Positions 7,797 through 16,921 are shown, counted from the stretch's first letter. The stretch is 64,000 nucleotides of DNA from Pseudomonas sp. R5-89-07 (GCF_003851685.1 NZ_CP027727.1:3968001-4032000), one strand, 5' to 3'. Program-made: numbers and translations. The notes: generated by a model from the sequence alone, not told the origin.

Positions 7797-8675
7797 ATGA
7801 TCAAAGAACTCAAGACACTTGTCGCCGTAGCGCGGGAAGGCACCTTCGCAGCGGCGGGGAACAAGATCGGCCTTACCCAGGCGGCGGTGAGCGCTCAGAT
7901 TCAGCGCCTGGAGGCCGAACTCGGCTTCGAGATATTCGACAGAAAAGGCCGCTCGGCCAGCCTCAATAGAATGGGCCACCAGATACTCCTGCAAGCGCAG
8001 GAGCTGCTCAGGCTCTACGACAGCCTGGGTTCCACCACAGTCGGACTTCCAGCCAGCGTCCTGGTGAATATCGGAGCTATCGCTTCCGTTCAGCGATCCT
8101 TTTTACCTGACGCGCTAGCCAAGTTTCATCAACAATGCCCGCAGTGCCGGACCCGTGTGATCCCGGGGCTTTCCATGGAGCTGGTCAACATGGTGGATGC
8201 GGGAGAGATCGATATGGCGGCGATCATTCGCCCGCCGTTTTCGCTGCAAAGCGATCTGCGTTGGACGACGTTGGCGCTAGAACCCTACCGTCTGATTATC
8301 CCGCGGGACATGCCTGGAGAGGATTGGTCAGCGCTGCTTTCCAGCCAACCGTTCATTCGATACGACCGATCATCCTTCGGAGGCAGGCAGGTCGACCGAT
8401 TCCTGCGGCACATGCATTTCACCCTGCGTGAAGTGTGCGAACTGGATGAGCTGGAAGCGATTATCAAGCTGGTTGAAAACGGGGTGGGTGTCGCTTTAGT
8501 GCCGCAGACAGCGACCCATGAAGAGTGGCCAGCCGGTGTCCGGGTTCTTGATCTGGGGCAGCACACCTTTCACCGGGACATTGGGCTCGTCCATCGAGTT
8601 CGACAAAGCTTCACGGAACCGGTGCGGATATTGGCTCAGCTGATTACTGAGCAGGTTTCATCGAGTTCGCAATAA
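7797..8675 (+). CDS. LysR family transcriptional regulator
   Basis: This 292-residue LTTR has the N-terminal winged HTH '[45 protein letters not shown]' at residues 5-50 and a two-lobed inducer-binding domain from about residue 90. The '...[21 protein letters not shown]' segment is the usual first-lobe signature. The ATG at 7797-7799 is preceded by only a weak ribosome site. It is transcribed away from the VOC gene, with 203 bp between the two start codons, the standard arrangement for control of the neighbour. The inducer is unknown. Confidence 0.9.
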   Translation: MIKELKTLVAVAREGTFAAAGNKIGLTQAAVSAQIQRLEAELGFEIFDRKGRSASLNRMGHQILLQAQELLRLYDSLGSTTVGLPASVLVNIGAIASVQRSFLPDALAKFHQQCPQCRTRVIPGLSMELVNMVDAGEIDMAAIIRPPFSLQSDLRWTTLALEPYRLIIPRDMPGEDWSALLSSQPFIRYDRSSFGGRQVDRFLRHMHFTLREVCELDELEAIIKLVENGVGVALVPQTATHEEWPAGVRVLDLGQHTFHRDIGLVHRVRQSFTEPVRILAQLITEQVSSSSQ

Positions 8676-8723
8676 AACCAGAAAAAGATCCGTTGCTGTC
8701 GACCAGCCGTTTCGACTCGCCTC

Positions 8724-8873
8724 TCAACCCCGGCGCTTGACGACCCGTCGATGACAATCGGCCGAGGCCAACACCTTGCCCGCCCTGGAACGCACGGCGA
8801 TGGTCTCTACCGGCTCCGACAATTCACTGTCGAGCAGCACCGAGTAGCTCTCCCCTTTGTTGAACAGGTACGG
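8724..8873 (-). pseudogene. Possible remnant of a coding region in the 8676-9055 gap
   Basis: The 380-bp stretch between the LysR gene and the AhpD-like gene has no convincing gene. On the minus strand one 49-codon frame with good codon use (ending ...RAGKVLASADCHRRVVKRRG, stop at 8724-8726) starts directly after an in-frame TGA and has no start codon with a ribosome site. This looks like a decayed fragment rather than a gene. A GGGCGCC/GGCGCCC hairpin near 8938-8957 has no T-run and is not called a terminator. Confidence 0.25.
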
Positions 8874-9055
8874 TCAGCGCATTTTCAACGCTGTTTTCGC
8901 GCGCCCCTGCGCGTGCCTCGATGTGAAGAGATCCGATGGGCGCCGTTGAAGGGGCGCCCCAGATTGGAGACTGCATGTCTGCAGCTGCCGTATTTAAGGT
9001 GGCTCGGACGACGAACCACTCGGCGATGTGCCTTTCGATGGCCTGGCGGGACCTC

Positions 9056-9592
9056 TCACGTGGGCTCGGGAAAATCGACGACCGTCTCGTTGATGCGATT
9101 GAACACGTTGGTAAAGGTGATCACAGAGATTGCCAAGGCAATGTGGACGATCTCCTCACCACTGTATCCCGCCTCTTGAAATGACTGCACCTGCGCTGGC
9201 GCGACGGCCCCGGGATTAAGAGCCAGGCTGCGTGTGAAGGCAACCAGCGCATCTCGTTTGGTATCTCCTGTGGACTGGCCGGCACGTAGTTGGCGCATGG
9301 CGTTGGCGGACAGTCCTACCATCTTGCCGACCATGCTATGGGCGGCAACGCAGTAGTCACAGCCCGACAGCTCACTGATCACCAGTTTGACGGTCTCCTG
9401 ATCGGGCTTGCTGAGTGGTCCGCTCGCCAGCACCCTGTCGGCTGCCAGCATCGCCTTCAGCGCCTGCGGCGCGAGGGTTGCCAGTGTGGCATAAGCGTTA
9501 GGAACCCTGCCCAGCGCCTGCTTGATGCTCGTGTAGACCTCGGCGGTTGCGCCGCTGGCCTGGTCCGCTGGAATCGCGTTGAAATGAGTCAT
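9056..9592 (-). CDS. Carboxymuconolactone decarboxylase / AhpD-like protein
   Basis: This 178-residue all-helical protein carries the AhpD-type redox motif E-x-x-x-C-x-x-C-x-x-x-H, seen as 'ELSGCDYCVAAHSMVG' near residues 77-92. Members are alkylhydroperoxidase-like peroxidases that use the vicinal cysteines, or lactone decarboxylases. The intact CxxC and His favour a redox role. The ATG at 9590-9592 lies 23 bp after the stop of the upstream oxidoreductase gene. It is the last gene of the five-gene operon running from 13282 down to 9056, where it may protect against peroxides or finish a ring-opening route. Neither is shown by sequence. Confidence 0.82.
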   Translation of the reverse strand: MTHFNAIPADQASGATAEVYTSIKQALGRVPNAYATLATLAPQALKAMLAADRVLASGPLSKPDQETVKLVISELSGCDYCVAAHSMVGKMVGLSANAMRQLRAGQSTGDTKRDALVAFTRSLALNPGAVAPAQVQSFQEAGYSGEEIVHIALAISVITFTNVFNRINETVVDFPEPT

Positions 9593-9615
9593 TGTTCAGT
9601 CTCTTGTGTAAAGGG

Positions 9616-10623
9616 TCAGAAGCCTTCCAGGACGATCTTGCCCTTGGATTTGCCGCTTTCGATCAGGCCATGGGCGCGTCGCAGGTTTTCGGCATTGATG
9701 GTTCCGAAGTTTTCGCCCAGCGTCGTTTTCAACATCCCGCTATCGATCAGCTCAGCCACTCGATTGAGCAACTGGTGTTGCTTGAGCATTGCTTGGGTCC
9801 GGAACATCGAGCGCGTGAACATGAACTCCAGATGAAGCGAGATCGACTTGCGCTTGAGAGGCATCGCATCCAACGACGCCGGGTCGTCGATCAGCGCGAG
9901 ATTGCCTTCGGGCTTGAGCAAACCGATGAGCTGCTCGTAGTAGGTATCGGTATGGGTCAGGCTGATCACGTGATCGACCTCATTCAGGCCTAATGCCTGG
10001 AGTTGAGGCTGAAGCGGCTCGCGGTGATCAATGACAAAATGCGCGCCCAGTTCGCTGATCCACTCCTTGGTTTGCTGGCGCGAGGCGGTACCGATAACGG
10101 TCAGCGCTGTGAGTTGGCGCGCCAGTTGAACAAGAATCGAGCCCACTCCACCGCCAGCACCGACCACCAACAGGCTTTGCCCCTCGCCAGCACCTTGCTC
10201 GATCTTCAGACGATCGAACAGCAACTCCCAGGCGGTGATGCTGGTCAGGGGCAATGCTGCCGCGTGCGCCGCAGGCACGGATGAAGGGCGGTGACCGGCG
10301 ATGCGCTCATCGACCAGACCATACTCGGCATAACTGCCTGCGCGCGTAATGTCGCCGGCATACCAGACCTCGTCACCGACCTTGAACAGGCTGACGTCAG
10401 TACCCACCGCCTCCACCTTGCCGACGGCGTCCCAGCCCAGTACACGCGGCGCGTGGGTCGGCATGCTCAGGCGCAACTTGCTGTCGACGGGGTTCACCGA
10501 AATGGCCTGGATCTTTACCAGCAAGTCATGCGGTCCCGGCTGAGGCACGGGCAGTTCGATATCGTAGAGAGACGCCGGATCGTCGATGGACAATCCCGCC
10601 TGATCGTAAGCTACCGCTTTCAT
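9616..10623 (-). CDS. Zinc-type alcohol dehydrogenase family / quinone oxidoreductase-like protein
   Basis: This 335-residue medium-chain reductase belongs to the subgroup often named zinc-binding alcohol dehydrogenase family. The N-terminal GroES-like part has 'ISVNPVDSKLR' and 'VLGWDAVGKVEAVG', with no catalytic Cys-His zinc ligands. The nucleotide fold carries 'LLVVGAGGGVGSILVQLARQL' at about residues 150-170. This fits an NADPH-dependent quinone or enone reductase. The ATG 10621-10623 has a near-perfect AAGGAG seven bases upstream. It sits 25 bp downstream of the second dehydrogenase gene and 23 bp upstream of the AhpD-like gene, so it is within the operon. Confidence 0.87.
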   Translation of the reverse strand: MKAVAYDQAGLSIDDPASLYDIELPVPQPGPHDLLVKIQAISVNPVDSKLRLSMPTHAPRVLGWDAVGKVEAVGTDVSLFKVGDEVWYAGDITRAGSYAEYGLVDERIAGHRPSSVPAAHAAALPLTSITAWELLFDRLKIEQGAGEGQSLLVVGAGGGVGSILVQLARQLTALTVIGTASRQQTKEWISELGAHFVIDHREPLQPQLQALGLNEVDHVISLTHTDTYYEQLIGLLKPEGNLALIDDPASLDAMPLKRKSISLHLEFMFTRSMFRTQAMLKQHQLLNRVAELIDSGMLKTTLGENFGTINAENLRRAHGLIESGKSKGKIVLEGF

Positions 10624-10648
10624 GGTGGGTCTCCTTAGCTGGCCAGAA

Positions 10649-11692
10649 TCAGGCACGTTGGGCTGGTTGCGGGGACATGACTAAAACCGCACGCAAACGC
10701 ACATCGGCTCGCATCATCCGGTCGTAGGCCTGCTGGGCCTGATCCAGGGTGAAGGTTTCGATCAATGGGCGGATGTTCTGCAGGTTGGCGAATGCCAGTG
10801 TTTGTTCGTTGTCATGCACACTGCCGGTCAGGGCACCCACCACAGAGCGAGCGCCGAAGATCAGGTCGGTTGCATTCAGGGTGATCGGATCACCGGGCAC
10901 CGCGACCACAATCAATTGGCCGCGAGGCGTCAGGCCAGGAACGGTCTGTGCCATTCCTTGCCCGGTGGGCGCGGTGCCCAGTACCACTTTGGCGCCTCCC
11001 AGGGAACGCAGCACGTCAGCAACATTTTCTTCGGTCGCGTCGATGTACCGATGAGCCCCCAAGGCAAGCGCCTGCTCGGCCTTATCGGCGCCGCGTGCGA
11101 TCGCAACGGTGTAGAACCCCATTTTACGGGCGAATTGCACGCCCAGATGCCCCAAACCCCCGAGCCCATGAATGGCCACCACGTCGCCGGCTCGAGCACT
11201 CGAATTGCGCAGCGCATTGAAAGTGGTGAGCCCTGCGCAGAGTAACGGTGCGGCCTCGGCAGCATCCAGCTCTTCAGGTATTTGCACCAGACCGCGGGCC
11301 TCGGCCAGCATGATTTCGGCATAACCCCCGTCAACGTTCATGCCGGTGATCACCGGATTGTGGCAGTTCACCCCATCGCCCTGGCGGCAGGATGGACAAC
11401 TGCCGTCTTCGCCGCCAAGAAAGCCGACCCCGACACGCTGTCCTATCACCCAGCCATCCACACCGGAACCTATCGCCTCGATTCGCCCGACGACTTCATG
11501 ACCGGGCACGCGGGGATAACTGATGGATCCCGTCAGATTTTCTACCGTTGCACTGTCGGAATGGCAGACACCACAAGCCTCGACCCGGATGCGCACCTGC
11601 CCATGCTGCGGCGCGGGAACCTGACGCTCGACCAGTTCCAGTTGCCCCGGGGCGGTCGCCACTACGGCGCGGTATGTTGTACGAATTGTCAT
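10649..11692 (-). CDS. Zinc-dependent alcohol dehydrogenase (AdhP-like)
   Basis: This 347-residue medium-chain alcohol dehydrogenase has catalytic zinc ligands in 'VEACGVCHSDSATVE' (Cys at about 40) and 'RVPGHEVVGRIEAIG' (His-Glu). The coenzyme motif is 'VAIHGLGGLGHLGVQFARKMG', and 'PLLCAGLTTFNALRN' supplies the third ligand. The structural-zinc lobe reads 'GGEDGSCPSCRQGDGVNC', where family members usually have four cysteines; the first appears to be Asp here, so zinc may be bound by three Cys and one Asp, or not at all. It starts at ATG 11690-11692, 10 bp after the preceding gene's stop. Oxidation of a short-chain alcohol or reduction of an aldehyde is expected. Confidence 0.9.
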   Translation of the reverse strand: MTIRTTYRAVVATAPGQLELVERQVPAPQHGQVRIRVEACGVCHSDSATVENLTGSISYPRVPGHEVVGRIEAIGSGVDGWVIGQRVGVGFLGGEDGSCPSCRQGDGVNCHNPVITGMNVDGGYAEIMLAEARGLVQIPEELDAAEAAPLLCAGLTTFNALRNSSARAGDVVAIHGLGGLGHLGVQFARKMGFYTVAIARGADKAEQALALGAHRYIDATEENVADVLRSLGGAKVVLGTAPTGQGMAQTVPGLTPRGQLIVVAVPGDPITLNATDLIFGARSVVGALTGSVHDNEQTLAFANLQNIRPLIETFTLDQAQQAYDRMMRADVRLRAVLVMSPQPAQRA

Positions 11693-11702
11693 GAGTCACC
11701 TG

Positions 11703-12422
11703 TTATTCGAATCGGAAGTCGGAAAGATCCACGCCCACAATGAGGGGCTCGGCAAGGGCGAGGTTATCGGCTGTGCGCGGATAGATGCGAAGGCGCGTCG
11801 GCATGCGGATGCCTTGTACTTGGATGTAATCACTGAGGTAACGAGCAGCAGCATTGCGGCCTTGAATGTCGACCTCATAGTCATGGCGGCGCAGCAAACC
11901 ATCGCTATCGAAATAGAACGTCTGCAGCGCACTGTGGCTGGCGATCTCGGGAGCGAACTCGACACGCAGTCGGCGCCAGGGCAAGCCGTCGACATACCAG
12001 GGTTCGATCTCTTCGGCGCGAACACCCGCATGCCGCAGCAGGAACGGCGAAGTCAGGTAGGTCCACATGGTGTAGCCGGCGAAGTAAGCCAGTTGGGGGC
12101 GAGACCAGGGTGTCTCCATCTCGAATCCGGCGAAGGAGGCACGCGGTGCTTCGAGCGATTCAGCCAGGCTGCCATCTTCGTGTCGAATCTCGACACGCGA
12201 CGGTGTGTACACCGAATAATCGCTGCCTGGCGCGAATGGCCCATGGGAGACTCGCTGCTGGTGAAGCTGCACGGTGACCCGCGAATGGCTGAGGACACCG
12301 TCACACTGCTTGAGCGCCCACAGGCCTCCGCTGTGATCCAAGGTTGCGCTAACGCGCTGGAACGCCTTGAAACGCTCCAGTCCGCCAGCGGCATCGATTG
12401 CCAGATCGATCAGATCGCTCAT
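11703..12422 (-). CDS. Conserved protein of unknown function (239 aa) in the hydrolase/dehydrogenase operon
   Basis: I do not recognise this 239-residue protein. It begins 'MSDLIDLAIDAAGGLERFKAFQRVSATLDHSGGLWALKQ', a helix followed by beta strands. It continues with many short alternating strands ('SRVTVQLHQQRVSHGPF', 'SRVEIRHEDGSLAES', 'LQTFYFDSDGLLRRHDYEV'), a pattern that suggests a beta-barrel or lipocalin/outer-membrane-lipoprotein-sorting-like fold. No signal peptide is seen, so it should be cytoplasmic. Its ATG overlaps the stop of the upstream alpha/beta hydrolase (ATGA, 12419-12422), and its stop is 10 bp from the next start. Translational coupling says it works with the hydrolase and the dehydrogenases. 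Ligand carrier or an enzyme of the same route are both possible. Confidence 0.8.
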   Translation of the reverse strand: MSDLIDLAIDAAGGLERFKAFQRVSATLDHSGGLWALKQCDGVLSHSRVTVQLHQQRVSHGPFAPGSDYSVYTPSRVEIRHEDGSLAESLEAPRASFAGFEMETPWSRPQLAYFAGYTMWTYLTSPFLLRHAGVRAEEIEPWYVDGLPWRRLRVEFAPEIASHSALQTFYFDSDGLLRRHDYEVDIQGRNAAARYLSDYIQVQGIRMPTRLRIYPRTADNLALAEPLIVGVDLSDFRFE

Positions 12423-13282
12423 TGGTCTTCCTCGACGCTGGTGCTGACGAACGCTGCGATGTGCCGCGCGGCTGCACTCGGGTGCTGCAGGTGCGGGCCA
12501 TGACCGGCGCTTGGGAAGGTGACCATATGCAACGTTGGAAGCTGGTCGCTTAGGCTGTACCAGTTTTCAACCGGAAAGACGATGTCGTGGTCCCCACCCA
12601 AGTGCAGCACTGGAATGCGGGTGGACTTCAACACTTGCAGCACCGCGTCTACCGGGAACATCGGATTCTTCGGGCCATCGCCGAGTTGTTCTCCAGCCCA
12701 CGCATAAGGCACCTCGGGGCTGGCATCGTCCCTGGCAATGTTCAAGCGCTGCCATGAGCGTTCGGCACTGGCTCGTGAAGACGCGGATTCGGGCTCGAAG
12801 AACAGCCTGGCGAAATCTTCAAAGTCGTTCTCGCGTCGGGCCATTTCATAAAACAGCGCCTCACCTGGTTTGACCAGATGGCTAGGTGGCGTAGTTGCCA
12901 GCAGCACGACATGGCTGATCAATTGCGGCGCTTGTGCCAACACAATCTGCGCAGCAATGCCCCCAAGTGACCAACCCCCGATAATGACTTTTCCCAGCTT
13001 CAGGGCGGTAATAAGTTCAATGGCGTCCTTAGCCAGCGAAGCAGGACTGTAAGTCCGTTCACCGGTTGACTGCCCCAGGCCGCTGTAATCAAAAATCGTG
13101 ACCTGAAATCCCTGCTCGACCAGGTTATTCAGGAAGAGCGGGTCCCAGGACTCCATGGTGCCCCGGAATCTTACGCACAGAACCAGAGGCGTGCCGCTGC
13201 CAAACGTGCGATAAGCGAGGCGCCTGCCGTTGATGTCTATGAATTGCGTGGCGGCCTGGGAACTAAGGAATTGTTTATTCAT
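12419..13282 (-). CDS. Alpha/beta hydrolase
   Basis: The 287-residue product has the alpha/beta hydrolase fold with a clear catalytic triad. The nucleophile Ser is in 'VIIGGWSLGGIAAQIV' (about residue 105), the acid Asp in 'VLHLGGDHDIVFP', and the His in 'TFPSAGHGPHLQHP'. The oxyanion-side loop reads 'LCVRFRGTMESWDP' in place of the common HG motif. The ATG at 13280-13282 has AGGAAG upstream and is the first gene of the five-gene operon. Esterase, lactonase or C-C hydrolase activity is possible. The long divergent region (13283-13657) and the GlxA-type regulator beyond it suggest substrate-induced expression. Confidence 0.88.
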   Translation of the reverse strand: MNKQFLSSQAATQFIDINGRRLAYRTFGSGTPLVLCVRFRGTMESWDPLFLNNLVEQGFQVTIFDYSGLGQSTGERTYSPASLAKDAIELITALKLGKVIIGGWSLGGIAAQIVLAQAPQLISHVVLLATTPPSHLVKPGEALFYEMARRENDFEDFARLFFEPESASSRASAERSWQRLNIARDDASPEVPYAWAGEQLGDGPKNPMFPVDAVLQVLKSTRIPVLHLGGDHDIVFPVENWYSLSDQLPTLHMVTFPSAGHGPHLQHPSAAARHIAAFVSTSVEEDQ

Positions 13283-13657
13283 CTCGTCACTTCCTGAAGG
13301 TGTTGCGTTAGAAACCTGGACTTAAACAGAGCCGACAAGCGCCCGACCCATTTATCGACATCGGTTATATAGAGATACTTAACTGCCGCACTGACGCGGA
13401 ACCGGATTGAATTAACCCAGACAATAAAAAGCGCAAGAAAAGTTCTACTTACAGGCCAGAAAAACAGCCAGAAAGATTAAATTAACTTCAATCCAATACG
13501 AATATTAGTTGTAAGGGTGTACAGCCGTGATGCCTGATTGAACATCAACCACCACCGGCTCTTTTGCGCTGGAACTGCCATTAATATTGCATTGCGTTGA
13601 CGGGAATTGAAACGACATTTATGGTCGTGTTTTCGGACATGACGCGGGGAGACAGAC
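13283..13657. promoter_or_regulatory. Divergent intergenic region between the hydrolase operon and the GlxA-type regulator
   Basis: This 375-bp stretch holds no gene I can support. It is AT-rich from about 13430 to 13510 and separates two divergent start codons, so it should contain both promoters and the regulator's sites. I see no clear repeated half-site by eye. Confidence 0.5.
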
Positions 13658-14611
13658 ATGCATCGGATCGGCTATTTCTTGACGGATGGATTCCAGGTGA
13701 TGGCGCTGGGAACACAGTCTGTGTTCGAGTTCGCCAACGTGGTGGCCAAGGAAGAAATCTATCAGATCACCAATTACTCCATACGCGGCGGCGAGGTCAG
13801 GTCGTCAGTCGGCGCTACGGTGAAAACACAGCGGGCCAGCTCTGAAGCACTGGCTGATACCTGGATGGTCTCCGGCATCGTCAATCCCTCCACTCGCAAA
13901 ACCCCGGATGATGAATTGAAGTTCGTCAAAGCCGCCGCCAGTGGGGCGCGACGCACCGCGGGGCTGTGCACTGGCGCATTTGTCCTGGCCCAGGCAGGAC
14001 TTCTGGAAGGCCGCCGAGTCACCACTCATTGGGCCTATGCCAAGCTGCTCAAGGCCCAATTCCCAAATACTCGGGTAGAGCCGGATCATATTTTCGTCAA
14101 CGACGGATCGATCTGGACATCAGCCGGGCTTTCCGCCGCGATGGACCTGGCCCTGGGTATCGTCGAGAACGATCTGGGCCAGGCCATTGCCAACAAGGTG
14201 GCGCGGGTGCTGGTCATGTATCACCGGCGTTCAGGCGGTCAGTCGCAACATTCGCAGATGCTCGAAATTGCGCCGAGGTCGGACCGCATACAAGCCACGC
14301 TTGATTACGCGCGCTCGAATCTTTCCAGCGCACTGACCGTCGAGAACCTGGCCAAAGTCGCGCATCTGAGTGAGCGACAGTTCAGCCGCATCTTCTATGC
14401 AGAAACCGGGCAGTCCCCGGCCAAGGCCATTGAACAACTTCGCATCGAGACCGCGAGGAACATGGTGGAGCGAGGCAGTCATTCACTGGAAGTGATCGCA
14501 AGGGAAACAGGCTTGCGCGACAGGCGTCATTTGCGTGAAGTATTTATCCGCAAGCTAGGCGTCGCTCCGCAGTCGTTGAGGAGGGAAGCAAGGGAATTGG
14601 TTGTCGAGTGA
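13658..14611 (+). CDS. GlxA-type AraC family regulator (DJ-1/PfpI-like + AraC HTH)
   Basis: The 317-residue protein combines an N-terminal DJ-1/PfpI-like amidotransferase-fold domain with a C-terminal AraC DNA-binding domain. The first includes 'TAGLCTGAFVLAQAGLLEGRRVTTHWAYAKLL', the fold's nucleophile elbow with Cys. The second is at about residues 215-310: 'LTVENLAKVAHLSERQFSRIFYAETGQSPAKAIEQLRIETARNMVE' then 'IARETGLRDRRHLREVFIRKLG'. GlxA-like regulators usually respond to a small metabolite and activate a nearby catabolic operon. The ATG at 13658-13660 has GGGGAGA upstream. It is divergent from the 9056-13282 operon and is its most likely regulator. Confidence 0.9.
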   Translation: MHRIGYFLTDGFQVMALGTQSVFEFANVVAKEEIYQITNYSIRGGEVRSSVGATVKTQRASSEALADTWMVSGIVNPSTRKTPDDELKFVKAAASGARRTAGLCTGAFVLAQAGLLEGRRVTTHWAYAKLLKAQFPNTRVEPDHIFVNDGSIWTSAGLSAAMDLALGIVENDLGQAIANKVARVLVMYHRRSGGQSQHSQMLEIAPRSDRIQATLDYARSNLSSALTVENLAKVAHLSERQFSRIFYAETGQSPAKAIEQLRIETARNMVERGSHSLEVIARETGLRDRRHLREVFIRKLGVAPQSLRREARELVVE

Positions 14612-14773
14612 ACAAGTGCATCAACGTGCAAGGAGCTTGGAGACTTGGATAGAAGCACACAACCACAACATAACCATTAACTGCAGCGCCTACCCTGCAA
14701 GCATCGTTACCGGGGTTCAACGTGTCAAGGCTACTGGTGAACGGCAGCCCTTCCAGCGTCCTAACTTTCTAAC

Positions 14774-15978
14774 TCAATGGCCGACCACCATTGGACCGGC
14801 CTGCCTTTCACCCGTTGCAAAGCCATGCGCTCGGGCCCGTGATGCAATGACCAAACTCAGCAAAAGCAACATTAGCAAGACCCAGGGAAACGAACTTACC
14901 CCCCATTGACCGAGTAAAACACCCCCCAGTAATCCCCCGCCTGCAACGGCGCTGTTCCAGACGACGACATTCATCGAAAGCGCAACGTCAGCCCCCTTGC
15001 CTGCCGAGTCGGCAAGGGCGGTTTGCAGAAGCGTAGCAGCACCGCCGAAGGTCAGGCCCCAGATGAAGACTCCGACGTAGATGGCCCAGGCAGAGCCTGA
15101 GAACGAGCCGAAGAAAACCGAAACCGCAGCGAAGGTAGCGAGGCTCGCCAATACCGTCTTTCGCAGATGACGGTCAACCAGCCGTCCCGTCAGCCAGATG
15201 CCCGCCAGCGCGGCGACACCGAATGTCAGCAGTACCAAATCAACGTCACTGGCCAACCCTGACTCGGAAACGAACGGAGCGACATAGGTATAAAGAATGT
15301 TGTGCGCCAGCATCCAAGTGAACACAACCCCGAGCACCGAGCGTACGCCAGGCGTGAAAAGACCTCACCCAACGCCATGCGCTGTGAGGAAGACTGACCA
15401 GGGTAATCCGGCACTTTGATCAATACCCACACAATCAACATCAGGGTCATTGCAGACATCAAGCCAAACGCCATACGCCACCCCATGAGCCCACCCAGCC
15501 AGGTACCCAACGGCACGCCCAGCGACAATGCAATGGGCGCTCCCACCATCGCAACTGCCAGCGCCCGGCCCTGCAATTGTGGAACAACCATACGCCGCGC
15601 ATAACCCGCAATCAGGCTCCAGGCCAGGCCCGCAGAGACCCCAGCGAAGAATCTCGCTACCAAGGTCAGCCCGTAGCTGGAGGACAACGCAGTGACGGAA
15701 TTGAAAACCAGAAAGCCCACAATCGTCAGCAGCAATACGGTTCTGCGGCGCCAGCTTTGGGTGGCAATAGTCAGCGGAATGGCGGCCAACAGCGACCCCA
15801 ACGCATAAACGGTGACCATCTGCCCCGCCAACGCTGCCGAGACGCCCAAGCCGCTGCCTATCTCAGGCAGCAAACCGGCGGGCAATGTCTCAGTCGCTAT
15901 GCAAATGAAACCGGTCATCGCCAGTGCCAGTAATGCCCCTAGAGGGAGCGTTTCGCGCTGCTTGTTATCTGTATTCAT
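14774..15978 (-). pseudogene. MFS transporter (DHA1 type) interrupted by a single-base frameshift
   Basis: Two frames together give a complete 12-helix drug:H+ antiporter of about 400 residues. The N-terminal part (from ATG 15976-15978, 'MNTDNKQRETLPLGALLALA') runs through 'RTVLLLTIVGFLVFN' and 'FFAGVSAGLAWSLIAGYARR' to 'MALGEVFSR'. The rest continues in another frame from 'PGVRSVLGVVFTWMLAHNIL' to a stop at 14774-14776. The break lies at the A4 run 15357-15360; five bases there would restore '...GEVFFTPGVRSVLG...'. Either the gene is inactivated, the run is a contingency or slippage site, or the base was lost in sequencing. It is divergent from the TetR gene at 16090, its presumed repressor. 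Confidence 0.82.
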
Positions 15979-15996
15979 TCGATTCACGCCATTTAT

Positions 15997-16063
15997 GTAC
16001 TGATCGATACAAATATAGAAGAGATCAAAGCCTGTGGTCAATGACTTATGTATCGATTAGTAT
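15997..16063. promoter_or_regulatory. Pair of inverted TetR-type sites between the MFS gene and tetR
   Basis: GTACTGATCGATAC (15997-16010) and GTATCGATTAGTAT (16050-16063) are near reverse complements of each other, 39 bp apart. They flank the centre of the divergent promoter region. Each has its own partial dyad around ATCGAT. This fits one operator for each promoter, bound by the TetR protein encoded at 16090. Confidence 0.65.
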
Positions 16064-16089
16064 CTAAATAGTAAAATTGGAGACTCGAT

Positions 16090-16716
16090 ATGGCACAGAT
16101 GGGGCGCCCGCGCAGGTTTGACCGTGACGAAGCAATCACTCAGGCAATGCATTTGTTCTGGGAGCATGGCTACGATGCGACCTCCCTCAACCAGCTCAAA
16201 GCCAACATCGGTGGAGGCATCACCGCACCTAGCTTCTACGCCGCCTTTGGCTCGAAGCAGGCGTTGTTCAATGAGGTCATGGAGCGCTACCTGACCACCC
16301 ATGGCCGGGTCACCGACAGCCTCTTCGATACAACCCTGCCCCCCAGGGAGGCGATTGAACTGACCCTTCGCCGGTCTGCGAAAATGCAATGTGAGCCCGA
16401 CCACCCTAAGGGGTGCCTGGTATCGTTAGGCTTGATGAGCGCTTGCTCAGACGAGAGTAGAGCCATTTCCGAACCTCTGGTACGGGCAAGGCGCTTGAAC
16501 CGTGCAGGCTTGGTTGCCTGTATCGAACGCGCCATTGCCGCGGGCGAACTGCCTGCGACAGTGATACCGCAAACGCTCGCCACCGCTTTCGACAGTTTTC
16601 TACTGGGCTTGTCGACACTGGCGCGCGACGGCACTCCACACGCCACGCTGGATGCCGCAGTGACTCAAATGATGGGGCTTTGGGATAGCCTGTGTATCGT
16701 TGCAGACGATCAATGA
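16090..16716 (+). CDS. TetR family regulator, divergent from an MFS exporter
   Basis: This 208-residue regulator has its HTH at residues 10-55 ('DEAITQAMHLFWEHGYDATSLNQLKANIGGGITAPSFYAAFGSK'), where a three-Gly insertion precedes the recognition helix. The C-terminal domain contains the 'DHPKGCLVSLGLMSAC' segment typical of the TetR_C group found with exporters. It starts at ATG 16090-16092. The divergent MFS gene is frameshifted, so the regulator may now act only on itself. The two related sites at 15997-16010 and 16050-16063 are probable targets. Confidence 0.88.
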   Translation: MAQMGRPRRFDRDEAITQAMHLFWEHGYDATSLNQLKANIGGGITAPSFYAAFGSKQALFNEVMERYLTTHGRVTDSLFDTTLPPREAIELTLRRSAKMQCEPDHPKGCLVSLGLMSACSDESRAISEPLVRARRLNRAGLVACIERAIAAGELPATVIPQTLATAFDSFLLGLSTLARDGTPHATLDAAVTQMMGLWDSLCIVADDQ

Positions 16717-16908
16717 ATCACACGCTCAAGCAACAGGTTTTTCATGAGGCCATGGTGGCGGCCAAGGTCTCGGCAACTCATACGATGACTCGGCGAATTG
16801 TCGCTTGATCCGCTCTAGGGTGCCTGCGCCCTAAGGGCCGGTGTTTCACACGATATTCACGCATCACCTTGCGCCTCCAAACCAAACACGTTACAAATCC
16901 CCGACCAA

Positions 16909-16921
16909 GTTGTACGACAAC
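16909..16921. promoter_or_regulatory. GntR-like palindrome upstream of the EamA transporter
   Basis: GTTGTACGACAAC is a perfect 5-bp dyad (GTTGT/ACAAC) with a 3-bp centre, 52 bp before the transporter ATG. The TTGT-N3-ACAA layout is usual for FCD-type GntR regulators. It resembles the sites before gudP at 33284-33294, though the centre base triplet differs. No regulator gene lies next to it. Confidence 0.5.

Noticed and set aside
8751..9179. Plus-strand frame of 142 codons between the LysR and AhpD-like genes
   Set aside because: Arg/Pro-rich, without a ribosome site, and it runs antisense into the AhpD-like gene.
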